Of a stretch of DNA of 64,000 bases, positions 47,286 through 59,925 are shown piece by piece. The notes beneath the pieces are model-generated. The model saw only the letters and a list, made by a program, of their open reading frames with translations, did no database searches and was not told the DNA's origin. Source of the stretch: Phocoena phocoena. Its lineage: Eukaryota > Chordata > Mammalia > Artiodactyla > Phocoenidae. The DNA lies in the NCBI RefSeq assembly GCF_963924675.1, contig NC_089226.1:48811124-48875123 (forward strand), in the 5' to 3' direction. Positions within the stretch are counted from its first letter, which is position 1, and every line of letters starts with the position of its first letter. Position numbers and translations under genes: made by a program.

Positions 47286-48345
47286 GGTTCACTAGAATAA
47301 GGAGAAAACCACTGAAACCAAAACACCTGCAGCACAGCATGCTAAAAGCAGTAATCAAGGGATATACAAACCACAGTAAATGCAGCCAGGTGGGAGTGAT
47401 CCATCTGCTTGGAATGGAGAGGAAAGATGACCAAGGAAGACTGGAAAGAGGAGAGAAGTCTTTGGATGGTTTTAAAGTAGTGGTTTGTCACATGAAGGAG
47501 GCTGCAACAGTATGTGCGAAGGCACTTAGGCCTGAAAGAACAGTATGGAGTGAGGGATATTTATCAACTTTCCTCAAGTCCTGATCTTCCTCTTTGAGCA
47601 TTCGGAAGGAATGTCGGGAACAGCAAGGATGAGAGTTGGGTCATTTATTTAAGGTAAAGATCCTGTAGGTCAATCAGAAAGGAAGAACTGAATACTTATG
47701 GAGACTTAGAAGAAAATCTCCGCCCACAGGTTAACACCTGTCAATGCCCGGAACTGAGGAAATATACGTGGAGAAGCAGGAAAAGCTTGTGCACAAATAT
47801 GAGAGAATGAAACAAATGTAGAAAGAGAAAAGAAAATAAGAAACCAAGTGGTCCCAAAGAAGGATAATGAGAGAGATGAGTCTGCCAGAAATGGTGAGAG
47901 GTTGGGAGAGGCTGGACTGTGGCTTCCTGGGTCCCTCAGAACTCCCAGTTCTTAGTTCCTATCTATCAAGTGCCTGACTGCTGAGCTTCTTCCCCTTTTA
48001 ACCAGATACGTTCACATTTTGCCTAAACTAGTGCAAGTGGCTTTCTGTTCCCTGCAACCAGAGAACCTTCTTTACAGCAGGGACTGGTTAGTGGCTAGTG
48101 GTCCAGGGACAGGATCCATCCCTACACGAAAGGGCAGAACAACAGCTGGAGAAAAGGTGAGCAAATCGACAGAGTACATTAAGCTTCAAGGTGAAGTTCC
48201 ATCCTTCAAGACTTAACTCACATCCCCTTCCGTGAGACTTACCTCATACTATGTAACCAAATGATATGCCTTCTCCCTCATTATTTCAACCCTGATTAAC
48301 ACTCCTTGAAGAAAACTAATAAAAGTAGGAAACCTACTTCCACAT
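47286..48345. other. DLG2 intron, probably old repeat debris
   Basis: Phrases near 47360-47530 ('ggaatggagaggaaagatga', 'gtggtttgtcacatgaagga') resemble the unnamed family, but I cannot align them securely. No exon. Confidence 0.35.
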
Positions 48346-48349
48346 GGCT

Positions 48350-48475
48350 TTAGTCTATACTTTCTCCTTTAATCATCGCAGTACCAATATGAAATGGCCC
48401 CAATATTATTGTCTCCATTTTAGAGGATCAGTACCTTGTTTAAAATCATATAGATGCTAAGACCAGGAGAGAAAC
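48350..48475 (-). mobile_element. MIR SINE fragment, antisense
   Basis: 'ctcctttaatcatcgcagta', 'attgtctccattttagagga' and 'aaaatcatatagatgctaag' follow antisense MIR order. Confidence 0.6.
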
Positions 48476-48479
48476 CAGG

Positions 48480-48720
48480 CCTTCTGACCCTAATCCCACC
48501 TGCCTTTCTCCTTCACACCCACCGTGGTACTTTGCCCTATTTCTCTTGTGATGTTTCTCTGCTTTGTATTAGAAGCATTCGGGGGATTTCTCTCGTTTCC
48601 ACAGGACACTGTAAACTCTTTGCAGAGCAAAACCATGTGTTTCCTCTTCCTAGATTCTGCAGCCCCAAGTACAGTGCCTTAAATATGATGTTTCCTAAAC
48701 AAATCTGTATGGGCTGATTA
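48480..48720 (+). mobile_element. L2 LINE 3' end, sense
   Basis: 'acactgtaaactctttgcag', 'agattctgcagccccaagta' and 'cagtgccttaaatatgatgt' follow L2 order. Confidence 0.55.
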
Positions 48721-49925
48721 ATACTTAAAATGTAAGAACTTAGGCAGCGGTGAGATGATAATGAGGAAATAATTCTTCTTGTCTCAAATACATCCTCGAA
48801 ACCTGTCTCCTCAGCTCAACCATCCCTTCCACAGACCCTGCCCCCAGCCCCTGAATGTCAAATTTGAACCATCGTAAGCTCAGGTCAGCTCTAAATAGGA
48901 TTTGTTCAATGATGAGTTTCAGTCCTAGTTCATGGTGTTCCAAGTGTGTTTTGTCCTTTCTGGATTCTAAATATTACTTGACTCATCATCCTCAATCATG
49001 CCAGATGCCTTTTTCTATTTCATTCCTCTTAGCCTTACTTTGCACTTCTGTCTAGTAATACCCCAGTTTTTTAGTCTATTTCCTTCCAAAGAATATGAAC
49101 AAGGCTATTAATGGAATTTCTATTAGTAAAGGAATAAAGGTGACACATAATCTATAGAGATGTTCAACCTAAAGGGGAAGGAAAGAACCGTATCTGAAGT
49201 GACCTGGATAATTGCAGCAGCCTGGATCTGAATGAACATTTGCAGATTTGTGGTAAAATGGAATGAAATTGTCACTTTTGTTTTTGAACAAAAGACAAAA
49301 CTTGCCATCTTCTTATCTTCCTCTCTTGTGCAGTTTGCATTTCTTTGACTGCTGGTCTTGTGATTTCTGTGCATAGGTATCTGGAGTCCGTGAAAAATTA
49401 ACGCCCAGTGCAGGATGGCTTCATCTTTGCATCAGTATCGCTCATTGTAAAATGTTTGTGTTGACTCATCAAAATGGGGTACTAGTGCAGATATATGTTA
49501 TGGTACAACAGAGTAAGCCCATCCTCTGCTTCTCCCACTTTCCTCACCTACTCCAGAAATTACAAAAATAAGGCCCCAAACATATTTGTTACAGGACGGA
49601 AAAATAGACAGTTGCTCGGAGTTAATAATAGTAGTCCTCCTACAAGTAACAAAACAAAATTAAAACACACACATATCAAACCCTCAAAACCTTTAATAAG
49701 CTAATACTAGAAAAGTAGAACTCTTTTAAGCTTCGTTTAGATATTGTTATTTAGCAGGAACATGCCTAAGAACAATGGAGTTTCTAATGTTTATCTTGTG
49801 TAGACACCAGAAAATATACTGTACTAATGTTTTTACTTTTGCTGCTGCTGAGACCTCCCACTGCACTATTACTACTACCTTATATTTTCCTTATCTTTTT
49901 TTACCTTATTGCAATTTTCAAAGCA
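48721..49925. other. DLG2 intron, nothing recognised
   Basis: No supported exon or repeat; short open frames only. Confidence 0.4.
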
Positions 49926-49929
49926 GCGT

Positions 49930-50110
49930 AAACTAGATTCTCTCTCATTACAACTTTGTAAGGTAAGCTAGACAGGTTTTAATATCCCATATTGCTCATA
50001 AGAAAATTGAAGTTCAAAAAATTGAAGTGGCTGGGGTCAGAGGTGGTTAAGTAGTAACCCTAGTAGTGGTCTAGTAGGGCTAGAGTCTCAATCTACTGCA
50101 CTTTTGCTCA
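49930..50110 (-). mobile_element. MIR SINE, antisense
   Basis: 'tttgtaaggtaagctagaca', 'atattgctcataagaaaatt', 'gaagttcaaaaaattgaagt' and 'ggctggggtcagaggtggtt' are in antisense MIR order. Confidence 0.65.
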
Positions 50111-50119
50111 GATTCAGAG

Positions 50120-50340
50120 TTTTAGCTTAAAAAAATCTAGGTCTGAATCCTGGCTCTACCGCTTGCTATCTTGGGTAAATGCTTAACTTCTCTGTACCTC
50201 ACTTTCATCCTCTGTAAAATTAGATATTATACAGATACTTTTAGGTTTGTTTGTGGTTTAAATGACATAATGTGAGTTAAACCCTTAGCAAAACAGCTAA
50301 GCAAAGAAAGTGACCAGTAAGGATTGCCATTATTAATGTT
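50120..50340 (+). mobile_element. MIR SINE, sense
   Basis: 'aggtctgaatcctggctcta', 'gctatcttgggtaaatgctt', 'aacttctctgtacctcactt' and 'ctctgtaaaattagatatta' are in MIR order. It lies back to back with the antisense MIR at 49930. Confidence 0.87.
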
Positions 50341-52830
50341 GCTGATTTTTAATAATTAGCCCAAATGTATCCTTTTACAAATTGTACAGGGTGTTTTGTT
50401 TGTTTGTTTTGCATAGGGTTTTTATATATTATCCCATCTGCTTCTTGAAGAAGCACATTAGGTTGACCAAATAATAATTTATAACCTCCACTTGAACATG
50501 AACAGAAATTTCAGAAAGGCTAAATTATTTGACTAAGACCATCATAAAAGTAAGAAGAAATGTCTTAAATCTTAGATGACCCAAATCCTAAACTCTTTTT
50601 ATTACTGCTTTTATGATATTAAAAATTAGGTTAGTATTAAAATCAGGAATCATCCAATTCTTATTAGTAGTTGAATGTAGCCTTAGAAATAATTTAGGGA
50701 GTTAAGTGACCTGATCAAGGTCTGCAATGGTTCAGCCGTCCCTAGATGGCTTATCTTCTGACTCTAAGTATAGGGCTGGGAGGTGCTCTTCCTATAACAT
50801 AAAAGCATAACGTGCAAATGATGTTTGTCAAGTTAAAATGGGCAAGGAGGGGGTCATGAGATGTAAGGTTAGAAACATTATATTCATAAGGAAGTCATCA
50901 TCTCCTTTCCACTTGGTTGGGGAAATCCTTTATAAAATGAATGAAGGTTCCGAAGTATCTGAGTTTATAATTCCAGTGGACAAAGTGGTCTGAGAGAACA
51001 GAGGAGAGTCAGCCTGGGAGCCATCATTTCACTCTCCAACTTGTGACAGAGTCCCCATGTACCAGAGAACAACCTCCTCTCTGCCTTCCTTCTCTTCATT
51101 TCATTCTTCTCTCTCACTGCTACCCTCTTTCCTCTAGCCCACAGCAACAGATACTATCCCTTCATCTTTCCTCTGATAGGCACAATTGTAGCATTATCCT
51201 AGGCCCAGGAGGAGGTAAACTGGCGAACAGAACCCTTGCTTGCAGAATAACAAAAGGTAAGAAAGCCACTGGAAAACTGAGAAACCCAAAGTAACATAGA
51301 TATTGCCACTCTGGGGAGCTAAGGCAGCTGCAGGGCTAGGAACTGGGTGGCATTTTTGGACCTAGAGATTTGTAGGCTCTTGGCTGTGAAACAAAGAGTT
51401 CATTGCCTAGTCAATGACAGTATACAAACACATCTGCAAAATATATCCTTTGGCACCAGCAAATGCTGGCAGTATTTAGCCAACCTCTATTCTTCTGGTC
51501 CACATTCACTTCTCCTTTTTATCTATTCTCTCCCCCATGTTTTTCCTCATTGAAAATGATTTCAAATAAGACATTAATTTTGAAGAAAAAGCGGATAGAA
51601 GGGAGATTATTAGACGTATAGATGTTTTCAGCATTTAAAATAAGGGAAATTGATCTAAAATGTTGTCTACTCTGTTTTTTCCACAACCCAGCCCAAGTGC
51701 CATCGTGTAAAAGCAGGTATTGAAACACCTTCCAGGCCTAACATGAACATAAGAACATTATCTCTTACTAATGATGAAATAGTAAACCAAACTCAAACCT
51801 CCTTTTCATCTCTCTCCCTTACATTTCCTCTCATACACACCCCAGAAAAACATTCTAGATATGAAATATTTTAAGACTTTCTCCATGGCTGTTACGTTTT
51901 AAACTTTGAGCATATTATCTAGTATCGAATTATGATTGGTAGGGGAAAAAAATCAAGCAGACCTTAGATGTTAAGAAACCTTTCCTGGAGTTATGGCTTA
52001 TCGAACATGGAGAAAGGCAAGAATGGAAGAAAGAGCTTGGTGATAATTCTCTGTTTCACTTCAAATCTTTTTGTCTCTTTAATATGGAAGAGAATATTTT
52101 GCCACTAATTGCATGGTCTTATGGCCAGAAAAGTAACTTATTCACAAGAAAACCAGAATACAGGCTCTAAACATGATCATACAAAATACAGATTATAAAA
52201 ATGATCGTAAGTGGATTTTTGAGGTGCCTTGTCTAAGACAGCAGAACCTCATCCTTTATCCAGTTCATTAGAAGCCACTTTATATTATTGATCTTTTCCC
52301 AACTCGACTTTTGTCTTTTTTTCTGCATGCCTGTCTTAATGTCATGTCTTCTGACTTTCTGTATCTGCATGATAAAAGCAGAGATCATCACCGTCCAGAA
52401 AGAAGACTTGTATAGCATCCCTGCCTTCTTTCCAGTATTTCCCAGCAGGTCCAAATTTATGATGAGTGAAATCAGGTCCTTGATGAGACATAGACTCTTA
52501 GAGGTCATCCATCTCACTCTTTATTTCTCAAATATAAAAATAAATTGGGAGGCTCAGTGAATTGCCTTTTCACTGTGAGTTACTGAACGTGATGTGTCAA
52601 ATAAATGTCCAGTTTGGGGTGGATCTTTTGGGATATATCTTCACGCTCATCTGAGAAGTTTAAGAAATTCTGAGGATGTCGTTTTACTTTTTTGACAATC
52701 TTTGAGTCCTTAGCTTTTTCACCAGATCTCAGGCTTCCTCTCACCTCTCCAACTTCTGAAATGTACAGCGGGGTAGTAAATTAGAGCAAGGAACATCTCC
52801 TCGCTCCACACAGGGTGGTGATACCACAGA
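50341..52830. other. DLG2 intron, mostly unique-looking
   Basis: No recognised exon, RNA gene or firm repeat in 2.5 kb. Overlapping frames near 52233-52560 on both strands have no supporting signal. Confidence 0.4.
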
Positions 52831-52834
52831 AATA

Positions 52835-53035
52835 TGGATTTGGAGTCAAAAAGAGTGAGCCTTGGCTCCTCTAACTTTTAGTCTAGTGACCTTGGGCAAG
52901 TTTTGTTACAGGTTCATGCCTCACTCTCCTTATCTGTATAATGAGCATAATTAGAGCATGCAACTCATAGGCTTGTAATGAGAAGTAGAAAAGAATGCGT
53001 GTAAAGGAACAGCATATGGTAGACACTGAAGAATC
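52835..53035 (+). mobile_element. MIR SINE, sense
   Basis: 'agtctagtgaccttgggcaa', 'catgcctcactctccttatc', 'tgtataatgagcataattag' and 'catatggtagacactgaaga' are in MIR order. Confidence 0.83.
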
Positions 53036-53254
53036 TTTCTGTTTATAACTTTCCCTAACTTACATGCCATGGTTCCGAGTAGCATGGTCTGTAGTGCATG
53101 GTAGCTCCAGATGCTATCAATAGCACCAGGCAGTGTGATACAACAGCTTGTCACCAGAGGGCAGCGTGCAATTACCCCTTTCTACCCATTTCGTCTAATC
53201 TGTTGCCTCACAGGTTTCTCATGAATCTTCTCTCTTGTTGCTGTGGTTCTAGTT

Positions 53255-53800
53255 CCAAAGGTTTAAAAACCCATTAACAAACATCTTTTGAGTATACTGT
53301 GTGCCAAGCACGGTTAGGAGTGTTGGTGGAAGTGGCTGGTGAAGAAATGAAGTAGGATGAGGGCCCTGCCCTCACAATGACTACGGTTTCATCAAGGAGA
53401 TGCAAATGTCACACATGAACCACTTAGCCATCAACATACGTGTAAGAACAGAAAGAAACGTTCATTAAGAACGGCAGAACTTGGTGCTTTCATGTAATTT
53501 CTTTTCCTTTATATTTATAATTTAATGTGAACTGAATTAGTACAAATAATGCATGTTTTAAAATTTGAGAGGGGCAGGATGGACAGATTGAGGCCTGCAG
53601 TGAGGATTGAGGAAGCTTTCATGGAGAGTCTGGGGCTTTAGATTGTCCTTGCAGGATGGAGGGAGCTTGGTTAGGAAGATAAGAGAGGGGACCATGATTG
53701 GTTCAGGATGTGCGAGAAGGAAGAAATGTAAACAGTGACCTTATAGTAGGCATAAGCAAGGCGTATGCTTGGGTAGTGAGAGTCCTGGCCTGACGGAAGT
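53255..53800 (+). repeat. Unnamed ancient repeat family copy
   Basis: 'aacatcttttgagtatactg', 'gtgccaagcacggttaggag' and 'gggccctgccctcacaatga' form the head; 53560-53800 ('gattgaggaagctttcatgg', 'caggatgtgcgagaaggaag') fits the middle section. Confidence 0.5.
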
Positions 53801-54244
53801 AAAGGAGATGAGAGAAGGAAACTAAACAGCAATCACTGATTGATCACCCACTGTGTGCAAGGCCCTGATCCAGGTACCACAGAAGAAACAGGCCCCACCT
53901 CAGCCTGATGAACCGGCTTTGAGCAAGATTTGACAGCTTGCTCAGAATTCTGGTACCCTAAATCTGGAAAATACAACGGGACTGCTAAGATTATAGCTCT
54001 TCAGTGGCTTTGCAAAATGGAGCAGATGGTATCCACATGGCTCTTTCCAGGAATAGCACCACGTGGAGTGAAACAGTGAATTAAGTAGGTATGGTTGTTG
54101 TGGCATGGGGCACATTGACTAAACCACATCTGAGATTTGAGCTAATGACTCCATTCTTCGTGCAAACTTCAGAGAGCATTTGCACAAATGAAGCAGTTAG
54201 ATCTATAAATGCTCAGTGTGAATCCGTGGGATTTGTGGCATCAT

Positions 54245-54510
54245 GGACTAATAATGGGAAAAAGCAAGGGGCTCACAGTCAGAAGACCTAGGTTTGGATC
54301 TCAGCTTTGCTTTTCTCTAGATGTCTGACATTGGGAAATACACTGGATCACTCTGGGGTTCTGTTTACTTACCTATAGACAAGGGAAAGTTCCACCAGTC
54401 CCTCTGGGGTTCTGTGAAGAGCAGATAAGAAAGCAGAGGTGAAGAGCTTAGCATATTTCCTGACACACAGCGGGTATTGGTCAATGAATGTTAGTTCCTT
54501 TTCCTCTGCC
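54245..54510 (+). mobile_element. MIR SINE, sense
   Basis: 'gaagacctaggtttggatct', 'ctctagatgtctgacattgg', 'ctgtttacttacctatagac' and 'gacacacagcgggtattggt' are in MIR order. A phrase 'ctctggggttctgt' occurs twice (54350 and 54404). Confidence 0.72.
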
Positions 54511-55104
54511 TGTGGGAATGAAATGATCTAATGTGTGTGGACACACTTCATAAATTATGAAGCATGATATAGGTGGCCAATCTAATATAATTATCTATTT
54601 GAGTTTGAGTGATGATCTACAGACCTAGTTTTGGTGAGTCTTTTATTTTAGCCTTTTACACTAACTGCAAAGAGGTATGTGGAGAGGGTGTAGGATGGAG
54701 GTCTGAAGAGTCTTCATAACAGCTCAAGCAATTTCTATCTGTTTCTCCAAGTGGGATTGATTCTAGAGAAATATAGTAAGAAAAACTCTGTTTAGTTCTG
54801 GGTCTTTACTTTCTGTGCCTCATTCTCCAGGCTGCCCCATCTTTTCTGTACTAGGGATAAAGAGGTGCCCAACTCAGCCTAACTGCGGCCCTTAGGATTA
54901 TCATGCATATTTTGCAAAATATTACGGTACCTTGTATTTTAAGGGAGGATCAAACAGACATGTTATCACTTTAATCCAAAGGGAAGAAATGCTAATGGTG
55001 TCTTTTCAAAGAGCAGTGAAAGAACTTGTGTTGACTAAAACAGACTTCTGGATACGTATCAAATTTTAATAGGGAACAGAAGCAAATATTTTGTATTTAA
55101 GCGT

Positions 55105-55235
55105 TACCCACTTTGGAACTAGGCTGATAGGTTTGACTCTTGACCTTGCCGTTACCAGCTGGTTGACCTTGAACAAATTGCTTAACATCTCTGTGCCTCA
55201 GTTTTCTGTAGAGCGAGGATATTATTTTTTATTAT
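55105..55235 (+). mobile_element. MIR SINE, sense
   Basis: 'gccgttaccagctggttgac', 'cttgaacaaattgcttaaca' and 'ctctgtgcctcagttttctg' are the MIR core. Confidence 0.85.
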
Positions 55236-55684
55236 TATTAAGAGAGTTCAGGCAAGCAGAGGTGAATCGAGTTCAAGCCAAACATAAATCTGACATTCTT
55301 TCTTCCCATTTTCTGAGCCAGTCTGGTGGTAAGCTAGGCAGGTAATGATCCCTGCTTTTTATTAAGTGCTAGGGAGAGGAACCAGGGTATTAGCTTCCTC
55401 CAAAGCTGCTCCCTTGAGATATCCTGCCATGACCATTGACCTGCGGTCATGCCTTGGCTAGCCAAGCCTTGGGCGCTCACATTGTTCACTTGCCCACTCA
55501 CCTGGTATTGCCTCAGTGTGCTCACCTGTGTCGCTGCAGGGTAAGGGCAAACCTGGTGACAGGCCAGAACCACTTGGCGCTGCTATTGGTGATGACTCAG
55601 ATCAAATTGCACCCGCCTGGCCGGTCTTGCTGAGAGGGAATATGAAAAGAGAGAGGAAATCCAGGAAAGCAAGAAATAACCACA
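55236..55684. other. DLG2 intron, nothing recognised
   Basis: Somewhat GC-richer segment with overlapping short frames on both strands; no splice-supported exon. Confidence 0.4.
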
Positions 55685-55850
55685 GTAATAAATAATATAA
55701 CCTTACATCTATAGAACACACCTCTCTTTCTCACTTCACATGCATTATTTCCCTAGCTAACTTCTTGGGAAATAGGTTAACTGGAAAATAACATTGTCCC
55801 ATTTTTTAAGCGGGGTTTTGAAAGAGATTAAGGGACCTAGAAACCCTCTG
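55685..55850 (-). mobile_element. MIR SINE, antisense
   Basis: 'cacttcacatgcattatttc', 'cattgtcccattttttaagc' and 'gaaagagattaagggaccta' are in antisense MIR order. Confidence 0.55.
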
Positions 55851-55989
55851 AGAATTGCGAATTGAATCTGAGTCAGTACGGTGAGAAATTTCTCTTCAGA
55901 CTGGCAAAGAGAAACCAGCAACTTTCGGGGCAGAAAATAACTGCATTTTTCGGCCTTAACTGGAAAAACTCAGGAGAGGGAATCAGGAG

Positions 55990-56260
55990 ATGTTGGTGGT
56001 TACCAGCATGGGTTCTGGGGCTGGAAAGGCCTGGGTTTGACACCTGGTTGTGTTACCTCTTAGATTTGTGACCTTAGGCAAGTGATTTAGCCACTTTGAG
56101 CCTCCCCTTCTTTCTTTCTTCTTTTTTTAAATGAGAGTGATAATGTTTTCCTTAGAACATCTTGGGAAGTAAATGCATTGACGTATCTGAAGTATTTATC
56201 ACAACCCTGGAACATAATATTCATTCAGTAAATGCTTAATATTTTATTATTGTTATTCTT
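55990..56260 (+). mobile_element. MIR SINE, sense
   Basis: 'catgggttctggggctggaa', 'gacacctggttgtgttacct', 'ttgtgaccttaggcaagtga', 'tttagccactttgagcctcc' and 'attcagtaaatgcttaatat' span most of the MIR. Confidence 0.88.
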
Positions 56261-56749
56261 GTTGCTATTATCCTGTCTTCTGTTTTGATACTAAATAATT
56301 GTGAGCTCTGGGGCATGCCTCTTCCTTTCTCTGTCTCCATTTCATACTTGTAAAATGAAAGGTAGAATTAAATGATTCTTAAGGCCTCAGCTTCAAGTTT
56401 TATGATTCTCGAGTAGATTTGTTCTTCCTGTTTTGTTTCCTCGTCTCTCATATAACCATCAATATGTCTTTAATCAGTAATTTACCAAAGAGTTTCTTTG
56501 GAGCTTACTCAAAGAAATCCTGATTGAGTCAGCCTGCGGGTGCCTGTGCTTCGCCTTCTCCTAAGTCATGGCAACTTCAGGCTTGTTCATACAATGCACT
56601 AGGGCCAGAGGGAGGAGGGGCGGGTTTTGGAACCATCCTGGATCAAGGTGGCTGTCTAATTTGGCTTTCAGCTGGCCTCTGAGTTGTTGGTGAACAGTCA
56701 AAATTAGAATCTAAAGAGTTCTGGTAGAGTGTGATTCCATTCTGAAAGG

Positions 56750-57295
56750 CAGTAGGGCGTGATTGTCAAGAGCATGGACTCGGGGTTGAGAGGAGGATAA
56801 ATTAGGAGTTTGGATTAACAGATACACACTACTATATATAAAATAGATAAACAACAAGGACCTACTTGTATAGCACAGGGAACTATATTCATTATCTTGT
56901 AATAACCTATAATGGAAAAGAATCTGAAAAAAATACGTAAAAATGAATACATATATGTATGTGTAACTAAATCACTTTGCTGTATATCTAAAACTAACAC
57001 AACATTGTAAATGAACTATACTTCAATTTAAAATATGGTAAAAAAAAAAATAAATAACATAAAAGTATATAGCTTAAAAAAAAAAAAGAGCATGGATTCT
57101 GAGCCAGACTGTCAGATTGTTTGGGTCTGAAGACAATCTATTTATCAGATGTCTGACTTTGGGAAAGTTACCTAACCTCTATTTTCTCACCTGTAAATTG
57201 AGAATAACAGTGTCTCATTGGGTTATGTGAGGATTAAATAAGTTAATTGATACAAATAAGTGCCGTATAAGTATTTGCCTTTATTATTATCCATC
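56750..57295 (+). mobile_element. MIR SINE, sense, split by an L1 insertion
   Basis: The MIR head is at 56750-56781 and resumes at 57086-57295 ('gagccagactgtcagattg', 'gactttgggaaagttaccta', 'acctctattttctcacctgt', 'atgtgaggattaaataagtt'). The intervening sequence is the L1 at 56782-57085. Confidence 0.9.
56782..57085 (+). mobile_element. 5'-truncated cetartiodactyl-type L1 3' end, sense, inside a MIR
   Basis: 'cagatacacactactatata', 'caaggacctacttgtatagc', 'atcactttgctgtatatcta' and 'aactatacttcaatttaaaa' are the L1 3' end, followed by A-rich tails. Target-site duplication AAGAGCATGGACTC (56768-56781) and AAGAGCATGGATTC (57086-57099) match at 13 of 14. It is the same family end as the antisense copy at 33799. 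Confidence 0.93.
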
Positions 57296-59925
57296 CCAGG
57301 GTTAACATATCAGGAGCTCTGGGTATGGTGGGTCATGGTACCGTGAGATTCCAGGTGGCCATGATGCTCAGCCAGTGATGATGATCAACCAGGCAACTAC
57401 AGATCCTTCAAGTAGGTAAATCCTGGTATCTCCTTCAAGTAAGAGTAGGACCTTACCTGCGGACAACTAGGGGTGTGTGGCTCCACCCAACAGATTGTGG
57501 GAAAGAAGGAGAAGGAAGAAAGGGTTTCAGTCCAGAAGAGAACTACAGGCAGTAAATTGAGGCAGAAGTCCCCCCAACCACATCACAGTTTTTAATTTCC
57601 AGAATGGGCCAACATGATGGAGGATTAGGGAGAAAACCTAACAAAAATAACGTTGTCCTGAGTTCAGTCTTCAGCATACCAAATCAGTACTTAATGGGAG
57701 ATATCTCATTTCAGACCTGATTGGGTATGTGGGTAGTAACCCCCATGTTCTACTCCCCTGGTTAGGATCGGGACGTGGTCTGACTGGGGCTCACCCTGAT
57801 GACAGCCCTCTGTGGGAATCGTGAAGCTAAAAGACTGTTAATATGGTATCTTGTAGCATCCAATCTAAACCAGCTAATATTTATCTTGAGGTTCTGGGAT
57901 CTCCACCTCTCTCAGTGAAATCATATGCACACACAAATGGACTCATTTTAAAACTGTCAGTGAGTTCCATTCTGTTTTAAGTTGTCACGCCACACTGTAG
58001 ATAGAGCCTGTGTTACTTCTTGCATATTCAGGAGCCTTGTCCTTTAAGAAGATAAGCCAAAGATTCTAGGCCCCCAGACAGCTCACAAGTTATTCTTGCC
58101 ATATTTACCTCCTGTTAATTTGGCCTACTGTCAACTACCTGCCTTCTACTTGCATGTTCCAGGTCAGTTGAAATCCCTGCACAATTCCTAGCCGCATCAA
58201 CGTTACTATTCAGTTCGTGCTGTATCTGGGTCCCTTGGCTGTGTGGGTTTCTCTTCTTCTCTACTTCGCTTCTTATAAGTTTAGGTATAGGCCTGGATTC
58301 GGTCTTTTGACCCTCCCACTGGTTAGCCTGTACTTGTCGGACCTAAGCCTCGCAGAGTATGTTCTTTGACTGACTGGCTGCTCTACCACCCCTGCCAATA
58401 CCTTGCTTGAAGAGTCTTCCTCTGGCTTGGTGACCACCCGCCCATTTATGTCAGAGGTATTTCACAGATCTGGCACTTAACAAATATCACATCAGTTGGA
58501 ATTAATGAACTTCTTTGAAAATTTGCATTCACTATATAAGATTCTTTATTAGTTACATTCTCTTAGTGGCAAGCAAGAGAAGTTTAGTTTCTCTTTTACT
58601 ATCATAAGCAAAGTTATTGATGTAATATTTGGGTATCCCATGGAACCCAAGGACAGGAAGGTGGCAGGAATTTATGAATAACTTGATCTAATAATTTAAA
58701 TTGTATCAGTATTTTCTCTGCTTGCATCTGGCTTCTCTATGATTATCTTTATTCTTCCCTCTTGCTATAAACTAGTTTTTTTCCCACGTGGAAGAGAACG
58801 TAATATAAGAGGCAAACCATTTACATCTTATAGCTGGGTCGTGCAAGAGAGATGAATTTTCTTAAGCCTTTATATTTACATGAAGACAAGCCTTTAAGCT
58901 TCTGATTTAAAGGAGAGTTTTTTTTTTGGGGGGGGGGAGTTTGTATTTGATACTGAAATCTCTTTCCAGTTAATGGAAATAAGCATATTGAAGGGGGATG
59001 CTGGAATCTGCTAAGTCATCCATTTGATTTAGGGGTTCAGTTAAAGAGAATATCCAATATGGAGAGAGAAGGTGTGTATGGCGAGGCAGTGTGAAGTGTG
59101 GAGATGAAGCTTAGAGGGAATTATCAAAGTAACTGGGGAACTGGTTTTCAGACTCAGAAACCAAACTTGATCAAACTAGGCATGGACTCACATGATCTCA
59201 AAAGAGAGAAAAGAAACAGGAGTCAGGCTAAGCCAAGAGAAAATCTGACATTAACAGCTGGAGAGAAAAGCACATTCATGGGCCATACCTAGAACTCTAC
59301 TGCACTCTGTGCTACTACAACTCGGGGCTTTCATTCTCTGCTGTTATGTGCCATTGAGTACCTAAAAGATTCCAGGAAGCTTCTGGGAAAATGGTCTGGG
59401 GAGGGCTGTGGGGATCCTGGAGCAGAGCAATGGGGAATCTTCAGAAAGTCTGATGTCGTGGGATATTGTGTTATTCAGAATAGCCCACCCTGGCATCTCC
59501 TTGGCACTCACATCAGGGAGTTGCCAGTGTCAGATGTATGTGATGTATGTTTGTTCACACAATCCACACACGTTTGTTCATGCATTTTTAGTGACTTTTG
59601 TAGATGTAGGAATTAACTGTGCTTCTGGATCTTTTTAACACCAAGAAGGAGCAATGAACTTTCCACATTACATAGATTGTATTTCAATGCATAAATGCAT
59701 AAATGCTTTTACATCCTGCATTTATGAAATAATTAATTATTATTTCAAAAAACTGGATAATTAAGTGTTGGTGCCTGGTTAAAGAAAGAAGGTGATAGTA
59801 GATATTGGAAAAGTCATCACAGTTTTGTTGGTAACATAAGATATTTTGAGGTTATCTCAGAAATGCTCTCCAAAGCTTTCAGTGAGATATTACTTTCCTT
59901 TGTACTATACTTTACAGCTACATTT
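57296..59925. other. DLG2 intron, mostly unrecognised
   Basis: 57770-58450 is somewhat GC-richer and might be an old LTR or unique sequence; I recognise no family. A T9G10 run lies near 58918-58938. Frames at 59098-59292 and 59408-59638 lack support. Confidence 0.35.
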
